Shown here: positions 1 through 8,438 of the stretch, in pieces
Layout: the number at the start of each line of letters is the position of its first letter
Numbering within the stretch: the stretch's first letter is position 1
NCBI RefSeq assembly: GCF_020166515.1
Contig: NZ_JAINZT010000007.1
Coordinates: 372,001-436,000 of the forward strand
Length of the DNA: 64,000 nucleotides
Source of the DNA: Robertkochia flava
Lineage (GTDB): Bacteria; Bacteroidota; Bacteroidia; Flavobacteriales; Flavobacteriaceae
Direction of reading: 5' to 3'
Notes under the pieces: model-generated
What the model was told of the DNA's origin: nothing
Seen by the model: only the letters and a program-made list of their open reading frames with translations
Databases searched by the model: none
Position numbers and translations under genes: made by a program

Positions 1-101
1 TCATCAGTAACAGTACCACTTACCGTTTTGTCTTGGGCATACACTGTCCATAGTGGCGCAAGCAGCAGGATAGATAGAACAGTGCGAAGGTGGTTTGTCA
101 T
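1..101 (-). CDS. SusC/RagA-like TonB-dependent receptor, N-terminal fragment
   Basis: Only the first 33 codons lie in the window; the gene runs off the left edge. The start is ATG at 101. The residues form a Sec signal peptide (MTNHLRTVLSILLLAPLWTV followed by YAQD) and then KTVSGTVTD. That is the usual opening of the carboxypeptidase-regulatory-like beta domain that precedes the plug of SusC-type outer-membrane receptors. Such receptors import oligosaccharides with a SusD lipoprotein and TonB energy. A promoter-like pair lies just upstream and an AraC regulator is divergent, which suggests the edge of a glycan-utilisation locus. The family call rests on a short stretch, so the substrate cannot be inferred. 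Confidence 0.7.
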   Translation of the reverse strand, partial: MTNHLRTVLSILLLAPLWTVYAQDKTVSGTVTD

Positions 102-144
102 AATTATTAGTTTAGTTGATATACTCCATATAGCCAGAAAAACT

Positions 145-173
145 CAAAATATTTATCAATTTTTAATGGCAAA
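145..173 (-). promoter_or_regulatory. candidate Bacteroidota promoter for susC-like gene
   Basis: Read on the minus strand there is TTTG (173-170), an 18-base spacer, and TATTTTG (151-145). This resembles the Bacteroidota -33 TTTG / -7 TAnnTTTG consensus with one base missing in the -7 box. It would give a leader of roughly 35-40 bases before the ATG at 101. The call rests on motif and spacing only. Confidence 0.35.
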
Positions 174-408
174 TATGTGCTTAATTTTCATGCTTCTAAA
201 TTATATACTCTCCCTACTTCAATTAAATATTATTACATCGATTAATGATACTATTCTATCAATATCAATATTTCCACTGTTAAACAGATCATTTCATTTC
301 TAATAATTATAAATTAGATATATTGTAAATCATTAAATTAGCTTGTTAATATTTGAGGATTTCTAAAATTTGAATTTACTTTTGTTAAAATAGAAGCGAT
401 TATGATTA

Positions 409-428
409 ATATAGCACATGTGCTATAT
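409..428. promoter_or_regulatory. perfect 20-bp palindrome, candidate operator
   Basis: ATATAGCACATGTGCTATAT is a perfect palindrome with no spacer in the AT-rich gap between the divergent susC-like gene and the AraC-type regulator, about 100 bp before the regulator start. With no loop it is a poor RNA hairpin and it has no following T-run, so a dimeric protein-binding site is more likely than a terminator. AraC proteins usually bind direct repeats, so the cognate factor may be another regulator. Confidence 0.45.
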
Positions 429-528
429 CATTAAATAATATGTACTATTCAATCAATTAGGAGTGATACTTTTGAAACGATGGGTTTCCTGTTAATACGT
501 TAATTGTCAATTTAATCCTACAGTAATT

Positions 529-1401
529 ATGGTTATACATAGAGAAATAACACCCCTGAAAGAGGATGATTGTTTTTTGGTTTTTGATCGAAGTCGGAAT
601 GATTTTACCTTTCCAATTCATTTTCACCCGGAATACGAGATCAACTTCATCCAAAATGCGAAGGGAGCAAAAAGAATTGTTGGAGACCATATCGGAGAAA
701 TTGATGATTACGAATTGGTGATGATAGGGCCGAATGTTTATCACGGGTGGGAGAATTATAATAATGATACCTCCCGAACCTTACATGAGATAACTATTCA
801 ATTTCCAAAGGATTTATTTGATAGTCTTTTGTTAAATAAAAATATCCTGAAGCCAATCAAAGAGCTTTTTAAGTCTTCCCGACATGGTGTCTTATTCTCA
901 AAAGAAACTGTGCTGGCTGTGGAGTCCAAATTACATTCCCTTAGTAAAAAAAGTGGTTTTGATAATTTTTTAGCCTTTCAGTCCCTATTATATGATCTGG
1001 CGGTATCGAGAGATAAAAAGACCTTGACAAATTTTTCGATAGGTGACCCGAATGATTTTCACAATAGTGAGCGTATTGAAAAGATGTATTCCTTTATAAA
1101 AGAAAATTACCAGCAAAGAATTAAAGTAGAGGATGCTGCGGATCACATAAATATGACTGAAATCTCGTTTAGCAGGCTCATTAAAAAGAGTACAGGAAAA
1201 ACCTTTACAGAACTGGTGAATGAGTTCAGGTTAAGGTATGCTACCAGAAAACTTATTGAAACCAATGAAAGTATCTCTGAAATTTGTTTCGATAGTGGAT
1301 TTAACAATATCTCCAATTTTAATCGAAGATTTAAAGACAAACAAGGGTGTACACCAACAGAGTTCAGGGCAAATTATATGGGGACGCCCACTATATTTTG
1401 A
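529..1401 (+). CDS. AraC-family transcriptional regulator with cupin sensor
   Basis: This 290-residue protein has an AraC-type layout. The N-terminal half is a cupin-like effector domain containing HFHPEYE at about residues 31-37. The C-terminal 100 residues (about 187-285) carry the double helix-turn-helix, including the second-HTH signature ISEICFDSGFNNISNFNRRFK followed by G-C-T-P-T-E-F-R. Such proteins sense a small ligand and activate catabolic genes. It is transcribed away from the susC-like gene, with the 20-bp palindrome between them, so it probably controls that uptake locus. The GTAACCC array begins about 50 bp after the stop. The ligand is unknown. Confidence 0.85.
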   Translation: MVIHREITPLKEDDCFLVFDRSRNDFTFPIHFHPEYEINFIQNAKGAKRIVGDHIGEIDDYELVMIGPNVYHGWENYNNDTSRTLHEITIQFPKDLFDSLLLNKNILKPIKELFKSSRHGVLFSKETVLAVESKLHSLSKKSGFDNFLAFQSLLYDLAVSRDKKTLTNFSIGDPNDFHNSERIEKMYSFIKENYQQRIKVEDAADHINMTEISFSRLIKKSTGKTFTELVNEFRLRYATRKLIETNESISEICFDSGFNNISNFNRRFKDKQGCTPTEFRANYMGTPTIF

Positions 1402-1452
1402 TCGTTTTGGATGCATTTGGCGCTGTGTCACCCTTTTCTCCCCTGTTACTTT

Positions 1453-1536
1453 GTAACCCGTAACCCGTAACCCATAATCTGTAACCTGTAACCCGTAACC
1501 CGTAACCTGTAACCTGTAACCCTTAACCCTTAATCT
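1453..1536. repeat. degenerate heptamer tandem array (GTAACCC)12
   Basis: Twelve contiguous 7-base units fill the gap between the AraC gene and rsgA. Most are GTAACCC or GTAACCT; the last units drift to TTAACCC and TTAATCT. There is no spacer, so this is a microsatellite-like array and not CRISPR. It ends about 55 bp before the preferred rsgA start. The same GTAACC core returns with periods 8 and 9 further on. Confidence 0.9.
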
Positions 1537-1590
1537 ATAATGGAAATCCCTAACTTAGGGATCATTTGCATTTCATTGACAATCTATACC

Positions 1591-2649
1591 ATGACATTAC
1601 AGGACCTCGGCTATCACGACCAATTAGATCCATACATAGCAGCCAATGGTTTAGGTGACCTTTTGGTGGGCAGGGTTGTTACAGAGCATAAGGAGCGATA
1701 TGTGGTTAAAACCCCTGAGGCGGAATACGAGGCTGAGATACTGGGAAACCTGCGTTTTACTGCACAAAGCAGAGCCGACTTCCCCGCCGTGGGCGATTGG
1801 GTGATGTTTCAGGCCTATGACCGTACCAGGGGCTTGATCCATGCAGTGTTGCCCAGAACCAGCATTTTGGAAAGGCAATCGGTATCCCGCAAGGGAGAAA
1901 AACAGATCATAGCCACCAATATAGACCGGGCCCTTATTGTTCAGGCAGCCGACCGCGATTTCAGTATCAATCGTTTGGAACGATATCTGACCATTTGTAA
2001 TGCTTCGCAGATCACTCCTGTAATTGTTCTGAATAAAACAGACCTGATACCTGAAGCAGGGGTTCTAACCCTGCTGGAGGAGATAAGGAAAAGGATCAGC
2101 GGAGTGGATGTATATGCCGTAAGTAATAAAACCGGATCGGGAATGGAAGCCTTGAAGCAGATTTTTGAAAGGGGTAAGACCTATTGTCTCCTGGGATCTT
2201 CCGGGGTAGGGAAATCCAGTCTTTTGAACACGCTTATGGGTGAGGAACTTATGAAGTCCGATGATATTAGTGAACATTCCAACCGGGGCCGGCATGTAAC
2301 TACCCACCGGGAATTACGGGTGCTGGCAGGAGGAGGGATCCTGATCGATAACCCCGGAATGCGGGAAATTGGTATTACCGATGCGTCCGGTGCACTCGAG
2401 GTAACTTTTGATGGTATTCAGGAGCTTGCGGCAAACTGCAGGTTCAGGGATTGTACGCATACCAGCGAGCAAGGGTGTGCAGTGCTGGCGGCCGTTGATA
2501 ATGGCGACCTGAGCGCAGCTTCCTACGATAATTTTTTGAAGATGCAACGGGAAAAACAGCATTTCGAGGCCACTGTGGCCGAAAAACGGAAAAGGGATAA
2601 GGAATTCGGGAAGATGGTGAAGCATATCATGAAGAATAAAAGAAAGTAA
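1591..2649 (+). CDS. rsgA: ribosome small subunit-dependent GTPase A
   Basis: RsgA (YjeQ) is a late 30S-subunit assembly factor whose GTPase is stimulated by the ribosome. The protein shows the family order: an N-terminal OB-fold (VGDWV), then a circularly permuted GTPase with the G4 motif NKTD (about residue 148) before the P-loop GSSGVGKSSLLN (about 202), and a C-terminal zinc knuckle with CxxxxC-x-H-x6-C spacing (CRFRDCTH...GC). I chose ATG 1591 (MTLQDLGY, 352 aa). The upstream ATG at 1540 would add 17 residues that follow directly on the tandem array and do not look like RsgA. It appears to be a single-gene unit. Confidence 0.95.
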   Translation: MTLQDLGYHDQLDPYIAANGLGDLLVGRVVTEHKERYVVKTPEAEYEAEILGNLRFTAQSRADFPAVGDWVMFQAYDRTRGLIHAVLPRTSILERQSVSRKGEKQIIATNIDRALIVQAADRDFSINRLERYLTICNASQITPVIVLNKTDLIPEAGVLTLLEEIRKRISGVDVYAVSNKTGSGMEALKQIFERGKTYCLLGSSGVGKSSLLNTLMGEELMKSDDISEHSNRGRHVTTHRELRVLAGGGILIDNPGMREIGITDASGALEVTFDGIQELAANCRFRDCTHTSEQGCAVLAAVDNGDLSAASYDNFLKMQREKQHFEATVAEKRKRDKEFGKMVKHIMKNKRK

Positions 2650-2714
2650 TGCGCTCATGTTCTAAGTCCCATTAGCAGTCCATTTTCTATCTTTGCTTTC
2701 ACTGAAATGAATGA

Positions 2715-3509
2715 ATGAAAAATACACCGGATATTCGTACGGTAAATGTCATGCGCTACATCCTGCCCTTAAGGGAAGGAGGCTCGCTGCCGGCATTGGC
2801 AGAGGCTGATGACGATTTTAATTACGTGGTCAAGTTCCGTGGCGCCGGGCATGGGGAAAAGGCCCTGATCGCAGAATTGCTGGGAGGGGAGATCGCCAGG
2901 GCCCTGGGGTTTAAAGTCCCGGAACTGGTTTTTGTGTACCTGGATGAAGCTTTTGGCCGGACGGAAGGCGATGAGGAGATACAGGATCTGCTGAAGTTCA
3001 GTGAAGGGCTCAACCTGGGCCTGCATTTTTTGTCAGGAGCCATCAATTATGATCCCCTGGTGATGGAAGTCGATGAAACCCTGGCCTCAGAAATTGTCTG
3101 GCTGGATGGCTTTATCACTAATGTCGACCGTTCTTTCAGGAATACCAATATGCTGATGTGGCATAAGGAACTGTGGTTGATCGATCACGGGGCCTCCTTT
3201 TATTTCCACCATAATTTCGTGAATTGGGAAAAGCAGGCCATAACCCCCTTTCCTATTATCAAAGATCATGTCTTACTGCCCCGGGCCGGTTCCCTGGAGG
3301 CAGCAGATGCCAGATTCAAACAGATCCTAACCGATGAGCTGTTAAGAGAAATCGTACAGCTTATTCCTGATGCCTGGCTGCAGTGGAAGGAAACAGAACA
3401 ATCCCCGGAAGAATTAAGAGACATATATTATCAATTTATGAGATCCCGTCTGAATCAATCGGATATTTTTGTAAAAACCGCCCAGGATGCAAGAAAAATA
3501 CTTATATGA
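2715..3509 (+). CDS. HipA-like kinase domain protein
   Basis: A 264-residue protein resembling the short HipA-like kinase family (HipA_2 type). It lacks the N-terminal subdomain of the roughly 440-residue HipA toxin kinase. Visible kinase features are a possible ATP-binding lysine in YVVKFRG (K40), a catalytic-loop motif VDRSFRNTN (D138, N143/N145) matching the HipA DRNxxN type, and a DHG metal-binding motif (157-159). The next gene, DUF3037, overlaps its 3' end by 23 bp, so the two are co-translated. In this family the pair is often adjacent, but its role (toxin kinase, regulator or other) is not established. No HipB-like DNA-binding partner is present. Confidence 0.75.
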   Translation: MKNTPDIRTVNVMRYILPLREGGSLPALAEADDDFNYVVKFRGAGHGEKALIAELLGGEIARALGFKVPELVFVYLDEAFGRTEGDEEIQDLLKFSEGLNLGLHFLSGAINYDPLVMEVDETLASEIVWLDGFITNVDRSFRNTNMLMWHKELWLIDHGASFYFHHNFVNWEKQAITPFPIIKDHVLLPRAGSLEAADARFKQILTDELLREIVQLIPDAWLQWKETEQSPEELRDIYYQFMRSRLNQSDIFVKTAQDARKILI

Positions 3510-3870
3510 TTACGCTGTGATTCGCGTGGTTCCTAAGGTTGAAAGAGAGGAATTCGTTAACCTTGGGGTGATCGTGTATTGCAAACCGAAGAAGTTTCTG
3601 AAAGTGAAATATCATATTCCAAAGGAGAAACTGAATCATTTTTCTACCGAGCTCGATCTGGAAGATCTGGAAAAGAACCTGCTCGCCTTCAAATGGATCA
3701 CTGAGGGAGCCGGGGAAGGCGGGCGCATTGCAGAACTGGAGCCTGCAGAGCGCTTCAGATGGCTTACCGCTGTACGAAGTTCCTGCATTCAGACTTCCAG
3801 GCCTCATTCCGGGTTTACCGAGGATCCGGAAGCTACCCTGGACCGACTCTTTGAACATCTGGTGCTGTAA
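3487..3870 (+). CDS. DUF3037 family protein, partner of the HipA-like kinase
   Basis: This 127-residue protein matches the DUF3037 pattern: an opening YDYAVIRVVPKVEREEFVNLGV followed by an I/V-x-YC segment and a C-terminal S(C)xQxSRP-like stretch. The family function is unknown. It overlaps the upstream kinase by 23 bp, implying translational coupling and probably a complex or a substrate/antidote relationship. Its TAA stop (3868-3870) lies inside the first unit of a TGTAACCC tandem array, so the array has grown from, or into, the end of the gene. Confidence 0.8.
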   Translation: MQEKYLYDYAVIRVVPKVEREEFVNLGVIVYCKPKKFLKVKYHIPKEKLNHFSTELDLEDLEKNLLAFKWITEGAGEGGRIAELEPAERFRWLTAVRSSCIQTSRPHSGFTEDPEATLDRLFEHLVL

Positions 3871-3911
3871 CCCTGTAACCCTGTAATCTCTGTAACCCTG
3901 TAATCTCTGTA
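3866..3911. repeat. octamer tandem array (TGTAACCC / TGTAATCT)
   Basis: Units TGTAACCC, TGTAACCC, TGTAATCT, then C plus TGTAACCC, TGTAATCT and a partial unit. The period is 8, with an occasional extra C. The first unit contains the stop codon of the DUF3037 gene. Confidence 0.8.
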
Positions 3912-4045
3912 GGCTCAAAGGGAAGGGAACCTTGCAAGGAAAATCCCGGCAATTGCAGTTACATCATACAAGTTAACCTGAAAGATGTACCTTTACACCC
4001 AATCGTTGACTGAATTCTAATTTAGAGTCAACACAATATACATCT

Positions 4046-5368
4046 ATGTCATTTACTTCCCTGGGGCTCTCTGAGGCCCTGCTTAAGGCGATTAGCCAAC
4101 AAGGATATACGCAACCTTCACCCATACAAGAAAAAGCCATTCCCCGTATTTTAGAGGGAAAGGATGTGCTGGCATCTGCCCAGACGGGAACCGGTAAGAC
4201 TGCCGGGTTTACCCTGCCTATGTTGCAGTTACTTTCACAGACAACGATCTCCCGACACCGTCCTGTAAAGGCGCTGGTACTTACCCCAACCCGCGAACTT
4301 GCGGCCCAGGTAGAAGCGAGTATTAAGCAATACGGAGCCTTCCTTTCGCTGAGGTCTATGGTGATCTTTGGAGGCGTTAGTCAGCACGCTCAGGTACAGG
4401 AATTAAAAAAGGGGGTCGATGTACTTATCGCAACCCCGGGCCGACTCCTGGATTTGCATCAGCAAGGCCTCTTGTCGCTCAGGCAAGTCGAAATTCTTGT
4501 ATTGGATGAGGCAGACCGAATGCTGGATATGGGATTTCTGAGGGACATTAAAAAGATCCTTGCTTTGTTGCCCGCTAAGCGCCAGAACCTGTTGTTTTCG
4601 GCGACATTTTCTCCCGAGATCAAAGCGCTGGCACAAGGTTTTATGCAGCGCCCGGTTTTGGTGGAAGCCACCCCGGAAAATACAACTGTGGAAGTGATCG
4701 AGCAGAAAGTATTTCTGGTGGATAAGAAAGCCAAGCCAATTTTTTTGATCAATAAGATCAAGGAGGAGAATTGGAAGCAGGCCCTGGTATTTACAAGGAC
4801 CAAGCATGGAGCCAATAAGTTGTGTAAAAAACTGATGAATCAGGGTATTACAGCAGCCCCCATTCATGGAAATAAGAGTCAGACCGCCAGAACCAAGGCC
4901 CTGGCCGATTTTAAGTCGGGGGCCATCAGGGTGCTCGTGGCTACAGACATTGCAGCACGGGGACTGGATATCCCGCTGTTACCCCATGTAGTGAATTTTG
5001 AGCTTCCCAATGTTCCCGAAGATTACGTACACCGCATTGGCCGTACAGGACGGGCAGGAGCATCCGGAGAGGCGATTTCTTTGGTCGATGGAGAGGAAGT
5101 GGCCTTGTTGAGAGCCATTGAGAAATTCACCTCCCAGCGCATTGCTGCTACCCGTATTAAAATGGAGGTAGGAGAGGAGAGCGGATCTTCAGAGAACCAG
5201 TCTGAAAGACCTTCATCATCTTCCCGTTCCCGCAGTCGTAACTCATCGACTGTAAATAAAAATAAGCCATCATCTACCCGTTCTCGTAATGGTAAGCCAT
5301 CGTCATCAGACGGAGCAAAGTCCTCCACCGGAAAAAGACGTTGGTATGGAAAGGGAAAAAAGAAGTAG
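4046..5368 (+). CDS. DEAD-box RNA helicase, RhlE-like
   Basis: An ATP-dependent RNA helicase of 440 residues with all DEAD-box motifs in order: Q motif (GYTQPSPIQ), Walker A (AQTGTGKT), [23 protein letters not shown], and the second RecA domain with [16 protein letters not shown] and [10 protein letters not shown]. The last 65 residues are a low-complexity Ser/Arg/Lys-rich tail, typical of RhlE proteins that remodel RNA in ribosome assembly or cold adaptation. It stands alone, downstream of the octamer array. RhlE is the best subgroup match, but CsdA/SrmB-type roles cannot be excluded. Confidence 0.92.
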   Translation: MSFTSLGLSEALLKAISQQGYTQPSPIQEKAIPRILEGKDVLASAQTGTGKTAGFTLPMLQLLSQTTISRHRPVKALVLTPTRELAAQVEASIKQYGAFLSLRSMVIFGGVSQHAQVQELKKGVDVLIATPGRLLDLHQQGLLSLRQVEILVLDEADRMLDMGFLRDIKKILALLPAKRQNLLFSATFSPEIKALAQGFMQRPVLVEATPENTTVEVIEQKVFLVDKKAKPIFLINKIKEENWKQALVFTRTKHGANKLCKKLMNQGITAAPIHGNKSQTARTKALADFKSGAIRVLVATDIAARGLDIPLLPHVVNFELPNVPEDYVHRIGRTGRAGASGEAISLVDGEEVALLRAIEKFTSQRIAATRIKMEVGEESGSSENQSERPSSSSRSRSRNSSTVNKNKPSSTRSRNGKPSSSDGAKSSTGKRRWYGKGKKK

Positions 5369-5510
5369 AAAGGCAGCCTTCTAGAGGTATTCGTTTGTTA
5401 CCATAGCCTCTGGGTTACCCGCTTCATTGCATTCCACATAGTATTACTGGCACCCACCCTGGTTGGGGTGGGGTGGCTCAGACTTCGCCTGAGTCGGGGA
5501 GGGTTGTTAT

Positions 5511-5553
5511 TGTAACCTTTGTAACCCTTGTAACCCATGTAACCTCTGTAACT
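5511..5553. repeat. nonamer tandem array (GTAACCCTT-like)
   Basis: Four to five units of period 9 sharing the GTAACC core, within the repeat mosaic. The array and its flank recur 300 bp later at 5820-5853. Confidence 0.7.
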
Positions 5554-5819
5554 ACATCAGGATTACTCGCTCCACTGCGTTTGCAGAACGATTTTAACGG
5601 AATATAAATTAGAAACGGGTTCCTTCCCCTGTTGGGGGAAGGTGACCACGCTTATGGCGTGGACGGAAGGGGGCGGGATTACTCGCCCTGCTTCGCAGGA
5701 CTCGTGAACCCAAAGGGGAGTCCTTGCAAAGAAAACCGGAAGTTTAAACTATTATGGGTTCCCCGCCCTGGTCAGGGTAGGGTGGCTCAGGCATTACCTG
5801 AGTCGTGATGGGTTGTGAT

Positions 5820-5853
5820 TGTAACCCTTGTAACCCTTGTAACCTCTGTAACT
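5820..5853. repeat. second copy of the nonamer array
   Basis: GTAACCCTT units followed by GTAACCTCT and the same ACTACATCAGGATTACTCGC flank as at 5551-5570. The copy sits at an exact 300-bp offset from the first. Confidence 0.7.
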
Positions 5854-6600
5854 ACATCAGGATTACTCGCTCCACTGCGTTCCGCTCGTGATCCCAGTGG
5901 GGAGTCCTTGCAAAGAAAACCGGAGGCTTGCTGCGCTCGCTTCCCTGGTTTATTCATGCCCTTTCGCCTTCATTGAAGCAAACTTTACATTTAATAGGAT
6001 AAGGGGTTATTCGGAACGCCTTCAGCGTTCCTCATGATCCAGATGGGGGAGTCCTTGCAAAGAAAACCGGAAGTTTAAACTATTATGGGTTCCCCGCCCT
6101 GGTCAGGGAGGGGTGGCTCAGGCTTCGCCTGAGTTGGGGAGGGTTGTTGTGCCCCTTGTCACCTGCTACCTATTACTTGTTATGTCTGTCACTTGTTACC
6201 TCAGAAGGATTACAGCCCCTCCTTCGTCGGTGCTGTGATCCAGGTGGGTGACCGACCGTTAAGAAAACAGCCAGTGGCTGTTTTTAGGGAAAGGGGCCAG
6301 CCGGCGTGGTGGCACAAAGAAAACCGGAAGTTTAAACTATTATGGGTTCCCCGCCCTGGTCAGGGAGGGGTGGCTCAGGCTTCGCCTGAGTTGGGGAGGG
6401 TTGTTGTGCCCCTTGTCACCTTCATTGAAGCAAACTTTACATTTAATAGGATAAGGGGTTATTCGGAACGCCTTCAGCGTTCCTCATGATCCCAAGGGGA
6501 GTCCTTGCAAAGCAAACCGGAAGCTTGCTGCGCTCGCTTCCCTGGCTTTTTTATGCCCTTTCACCTTAGGAAAGCAAGCTTTCCACGGCTTCAGGGCATA

Positions 6601-6630
6601 AAAAAACCGGATCGTTTCCGATCCGGTTTT
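6601..6630 (-). terminator. rho-independent terminator of tRNA-Ser
   Basis: A 12-bp perfect stem (6603-6614 with 6619-6630) closes a 4-base loop. On the minus strand it is followed by a run of six T. It lies 5 bp past the 3' end of the tRNA gene. Confidence 0.85.
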
Positions 6631-6635
6631 CTTTG

Positions 6636-6720
6636 CGGAGAAAGAGGGATTCGAACCCCCGGAGGTGTGACCCTCAACAGTTTTCAAGACTGCCGCATTC
6701 GACCACTCTGCCATTTCTCC
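6636..6720 (-). tRNA. tRNA-Ser (anticodon TGA)
   Basis: The minus strand folds as an 85-nt class II tRNA. The acceptor stem is GGAGAAA/TTTCTCC with discriminator G, the anticodon arm reads AGTCT-TGA-AAACT, there is a long serine-type variable arm, and the T-arm contains GGGGGTTCGAATCCC. CCA is not encoded. The TGA anticodon decodes UCA/UCG serine codons. The gene is monocistronic with its own terminator, next to the repeat mosaic. Confidence 0.97.
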
Positions 6721-6918
6721 GTGCATCTTTCAGGAGGATTATCCTGCGATTGCGGGTGCAAATATAGAAAGCTTTTTTATTTTTCTACAAATAAATCTGT
6801 AATTTTTTTAACCCCGTACCTTCGGTGGTTGCTCATGTACTGCTTTTCAGAGACTTAATTTTTCATGTCGCTTTATTTCATTCTAAAATTCTATTTTAGC
6901 CTTAACTAAACCGATGCT

Positions 6919-7671
6919 ATGTCGCCTGTACTTGAAATTATTATTCTGGTGGTGGTAGGATTCCTTGTGGGGGTTATCAACACGATCTCGGGGGGAGGAT
7001 CCATGCTTACCCTGCCCATTTTAATTTTTTTCCTTGGAGATTCTGCCCTGGCCAACGGTACCAATCGGGTGGCGATCTTTTTGCAAACCATTTCCTCGAT
7101 CGCCGGGTTTCGTTCCAAAGGGCTTAAAGTGCCCCATATCAGTTGGTGGCTGGGGATCACCGCTACAGCAGGCGCCCTGATCGGTTCCTATATTGCAGTG
7201 GATATAGACGATAGTTTTTTCAACCGCATCCTGGCCATATTTATGATCGTTATTGTGGCCTTTATGGTGATCAAACCCGTAAAGAACCTCAATGAAGCGG
7301 TAGAGCGTTTTACCGGGAAATACTTTTGGGGGAGCCTGGTTGCTTTCTTTCTCATTGGTATCTACGGCGGATTTCTGCAGGCAGGAACAGGTATTTTTAT
7401 GCTTCTGGCCCTTTCCACCATTAACCGGATGACCCTGGTACGATCTAACCTGGTAAAGGCAGTGGTGATGCTAATCTATACTGCTGCCAGTCTTTCCGTA
7501 TTTTTCTGGTATGATAAGGTAAACCTTAAATACGGACTGGTACTTGCTTCCGGACAGTTTGTAGGAGGATGGGTGAGCAGCCGCTGGTCGGTAAGCAAAG
7601 GAGACGGACTGGTAAAGACCTTTCTCATCATTATGGTGATCGCCATGGCCGTTAAGCTCTGGCTGTTTTAA
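6919..7671 (+). CDS. TSUP-family permease (TauE/SafE-like)
   Basis: A 250-residue, very hydrophobic protein with about seven to eight membrane segments. Its opening contains GFLVGVINTISGGGSMLTLP, the first conserved repeat of the TauE/SafE (TSUP) family. A second half-repeat (GIYGGFLQAGTGIFMLLAL, about residues 149-167) gives the internal duplication typical of the family. Members export sulfite, sulfonates or other organosulfur anions, but the substrate cannot be read from sequence. No sulfur genes are adjacent. Roughly 250 aa is the normal size. Confidence 0.88.
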   Translation: MSPVLEIIILVVVGFLVGVINTISGGGSMLTLPILIFFLGDSALANGTNRVAIFLQTISSIAGFRSKGLKVPHISWWLGITATAGALIGSYIAVDIDDSFFNRILAIFMIVIVAFMVIKPVKNLNEAVERFTGKYFWGSLVAFFLIGIYGGFLQAGTGIFMLLALSTINRMTLVRSNLVKAVVMLIYTAASLSVFFWYDKVNLKYGLVLASGQFVGGWVSSRWSVSKGDGLVKTFLIIMVIAMAVKLWLF

Positions 7672-7733
7672 GTCTTTCTTCACAGGGTTATACTTTATAT
7701 TCATGTATTTTTGCCCCAAAATTGCAAACTGGA

Positions 7734-8363
7734 ATGAATATCATTGAAGCCCTTCAGTGGCGCTATGCCACTAAAAAATTTGACGGCAATAAAAAGCTTT
7801 CTGCCGGAAAACTGGAAACCCTGAAAGAGGCCTTTAACCTTACGGCGACCTCCTTTGGTCTTCAACCGGTAAAATTATTGATCATAAGTGATCAGGCCTT
7901 AAAAGAGGAACTCTTCCGCCACAGCTATAACCAGCAACAGGTAACAGATGCATCTCATCTTCTGGTCTTTGCTGTGGAAACTGACCTGGACAAAGAATAC
8001 ATCAACACCTATTTTAACAGGGTAAAAGACATCAGGCAAACTCCGGATGAGATCCTGAAACCGTTCAGGGATTACCTGGAGAGCTCTGTAACCGGTATGG
8101 AGTCTGATCACAAGAAGGAATGGATCGCAAAACAGGCCTATCTGGCCATGGGGAACCTGCTTACCGTATGTGCTGTTGAAAAGATCGATGCCTGTCCGAT
8201 GGAAGGATTTGAAAAAGAGGGATACGACCAGGTACTCGGACTTCGGGAGAAAGGACTGACTTCTGTCCTGGCAATGCCCGTAGGTTACCGGGCAGACGAT
8301 GATATGTTTGCCGGATTTAAAAAGGTGCGTAAGCAACTTGCAGAAAGCATTGTGGAAATTTAA
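7734..8363 (+). CDS. nitroreductase-family NAD(P)H-dependent oxidoreductase
   Basis: A 209-residue flavoprotein of the NfsB/DrgA-like nitroreductase group. It opens with a WRYATKKFD motif (FMN phosphate-binding R-x-A-x-K-x-F), has SFGLQPVKL near residue 44 and ends with a VGYRADDD segment. The predicted reaction is two-electron reduction of nitro compounds, quinones or similar acceptors, with FMN bound at a dimer interface. I chose ATG 7734; a TTG at 7722 would add four residues. The physiological substrate is unknown. Confidence 0.88.
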   Translation: MNIIEALQWRYATKKFDGNKKLSAGKLETLKEAFNLTATSFGLQPVKLLIISDQALKEELFRHSYNQQQVTDASHLLVFAVETDLDKEYINTYFNRVKDIRQTPDEILKPFRDYLESSVTGMESDHKKEWIAKQAYLAMGNLLTVCAVEKIDACPMEGFEKEGYDQVLGLREKGLTSVLAMPVGYRADDDMFAGFKKVRKQLAESIVEI

Positions 8364-8438
8364 ACGATCCGACTTTCTTTGAAGCGGGGAATAACCTCGT
8401 TTTCCTTTCCTATATTTGGGGCATAAAATCATTATATC

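Larger units (their letters stand above)
5369..6597. repeat. gene-free mosaic of palindromic and tandem repeats
   Basis: About 1.2 kb without a credible gene. It is built from recurrent blocks. One 106-bp block occurs identically at 6058-6163 and 6315-6420, with a diverged copy from 5727. A 74-bp block occurs at 5967-6040 and 6419-6492. A 61-bp block occurs at 5521-5581 and 5821-5881 with one mismatch. A GGGAGTCCTTGCAAAG-like segment occurs four times (about 5717, 5903, 6047, 6500). Many blocks contain short hairpins with TTC-type loops, such as CTCAGGC-ttc-GCCTGAG and GGAACGC-cttca-GCGTTCC. No transposase lies nearby. Confidence 0.85.

Noticed and set aside
28-303. Plus-strand ORF at the left edge
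   Set aside because: It overlaps the signal peptide of the susC-like gene in antisense and then AT-rich promoter DNA. It matches no known family.
1453-1536. Telomere-like or CRISPR-like repeat (GTAACCC)n
   Set aside because: Units are contiguous with no spacers and no cas genes are near. The array is internal to a bacterial chromosome segment, so resemblance to telomeric repeats is coincidental.
6193-6489. Plus-strand ORF in the repeat mosaic
   Set aside because: It is made of duplicated palindromic blocks, includes their hairpins, and has no protein-like composition.
6505-6858. Plus-strand ORF across the tRNA-Ser region
   Set aside because: It reads through the antisense of tRNA-Ser and its terminator, so it is an artefact.
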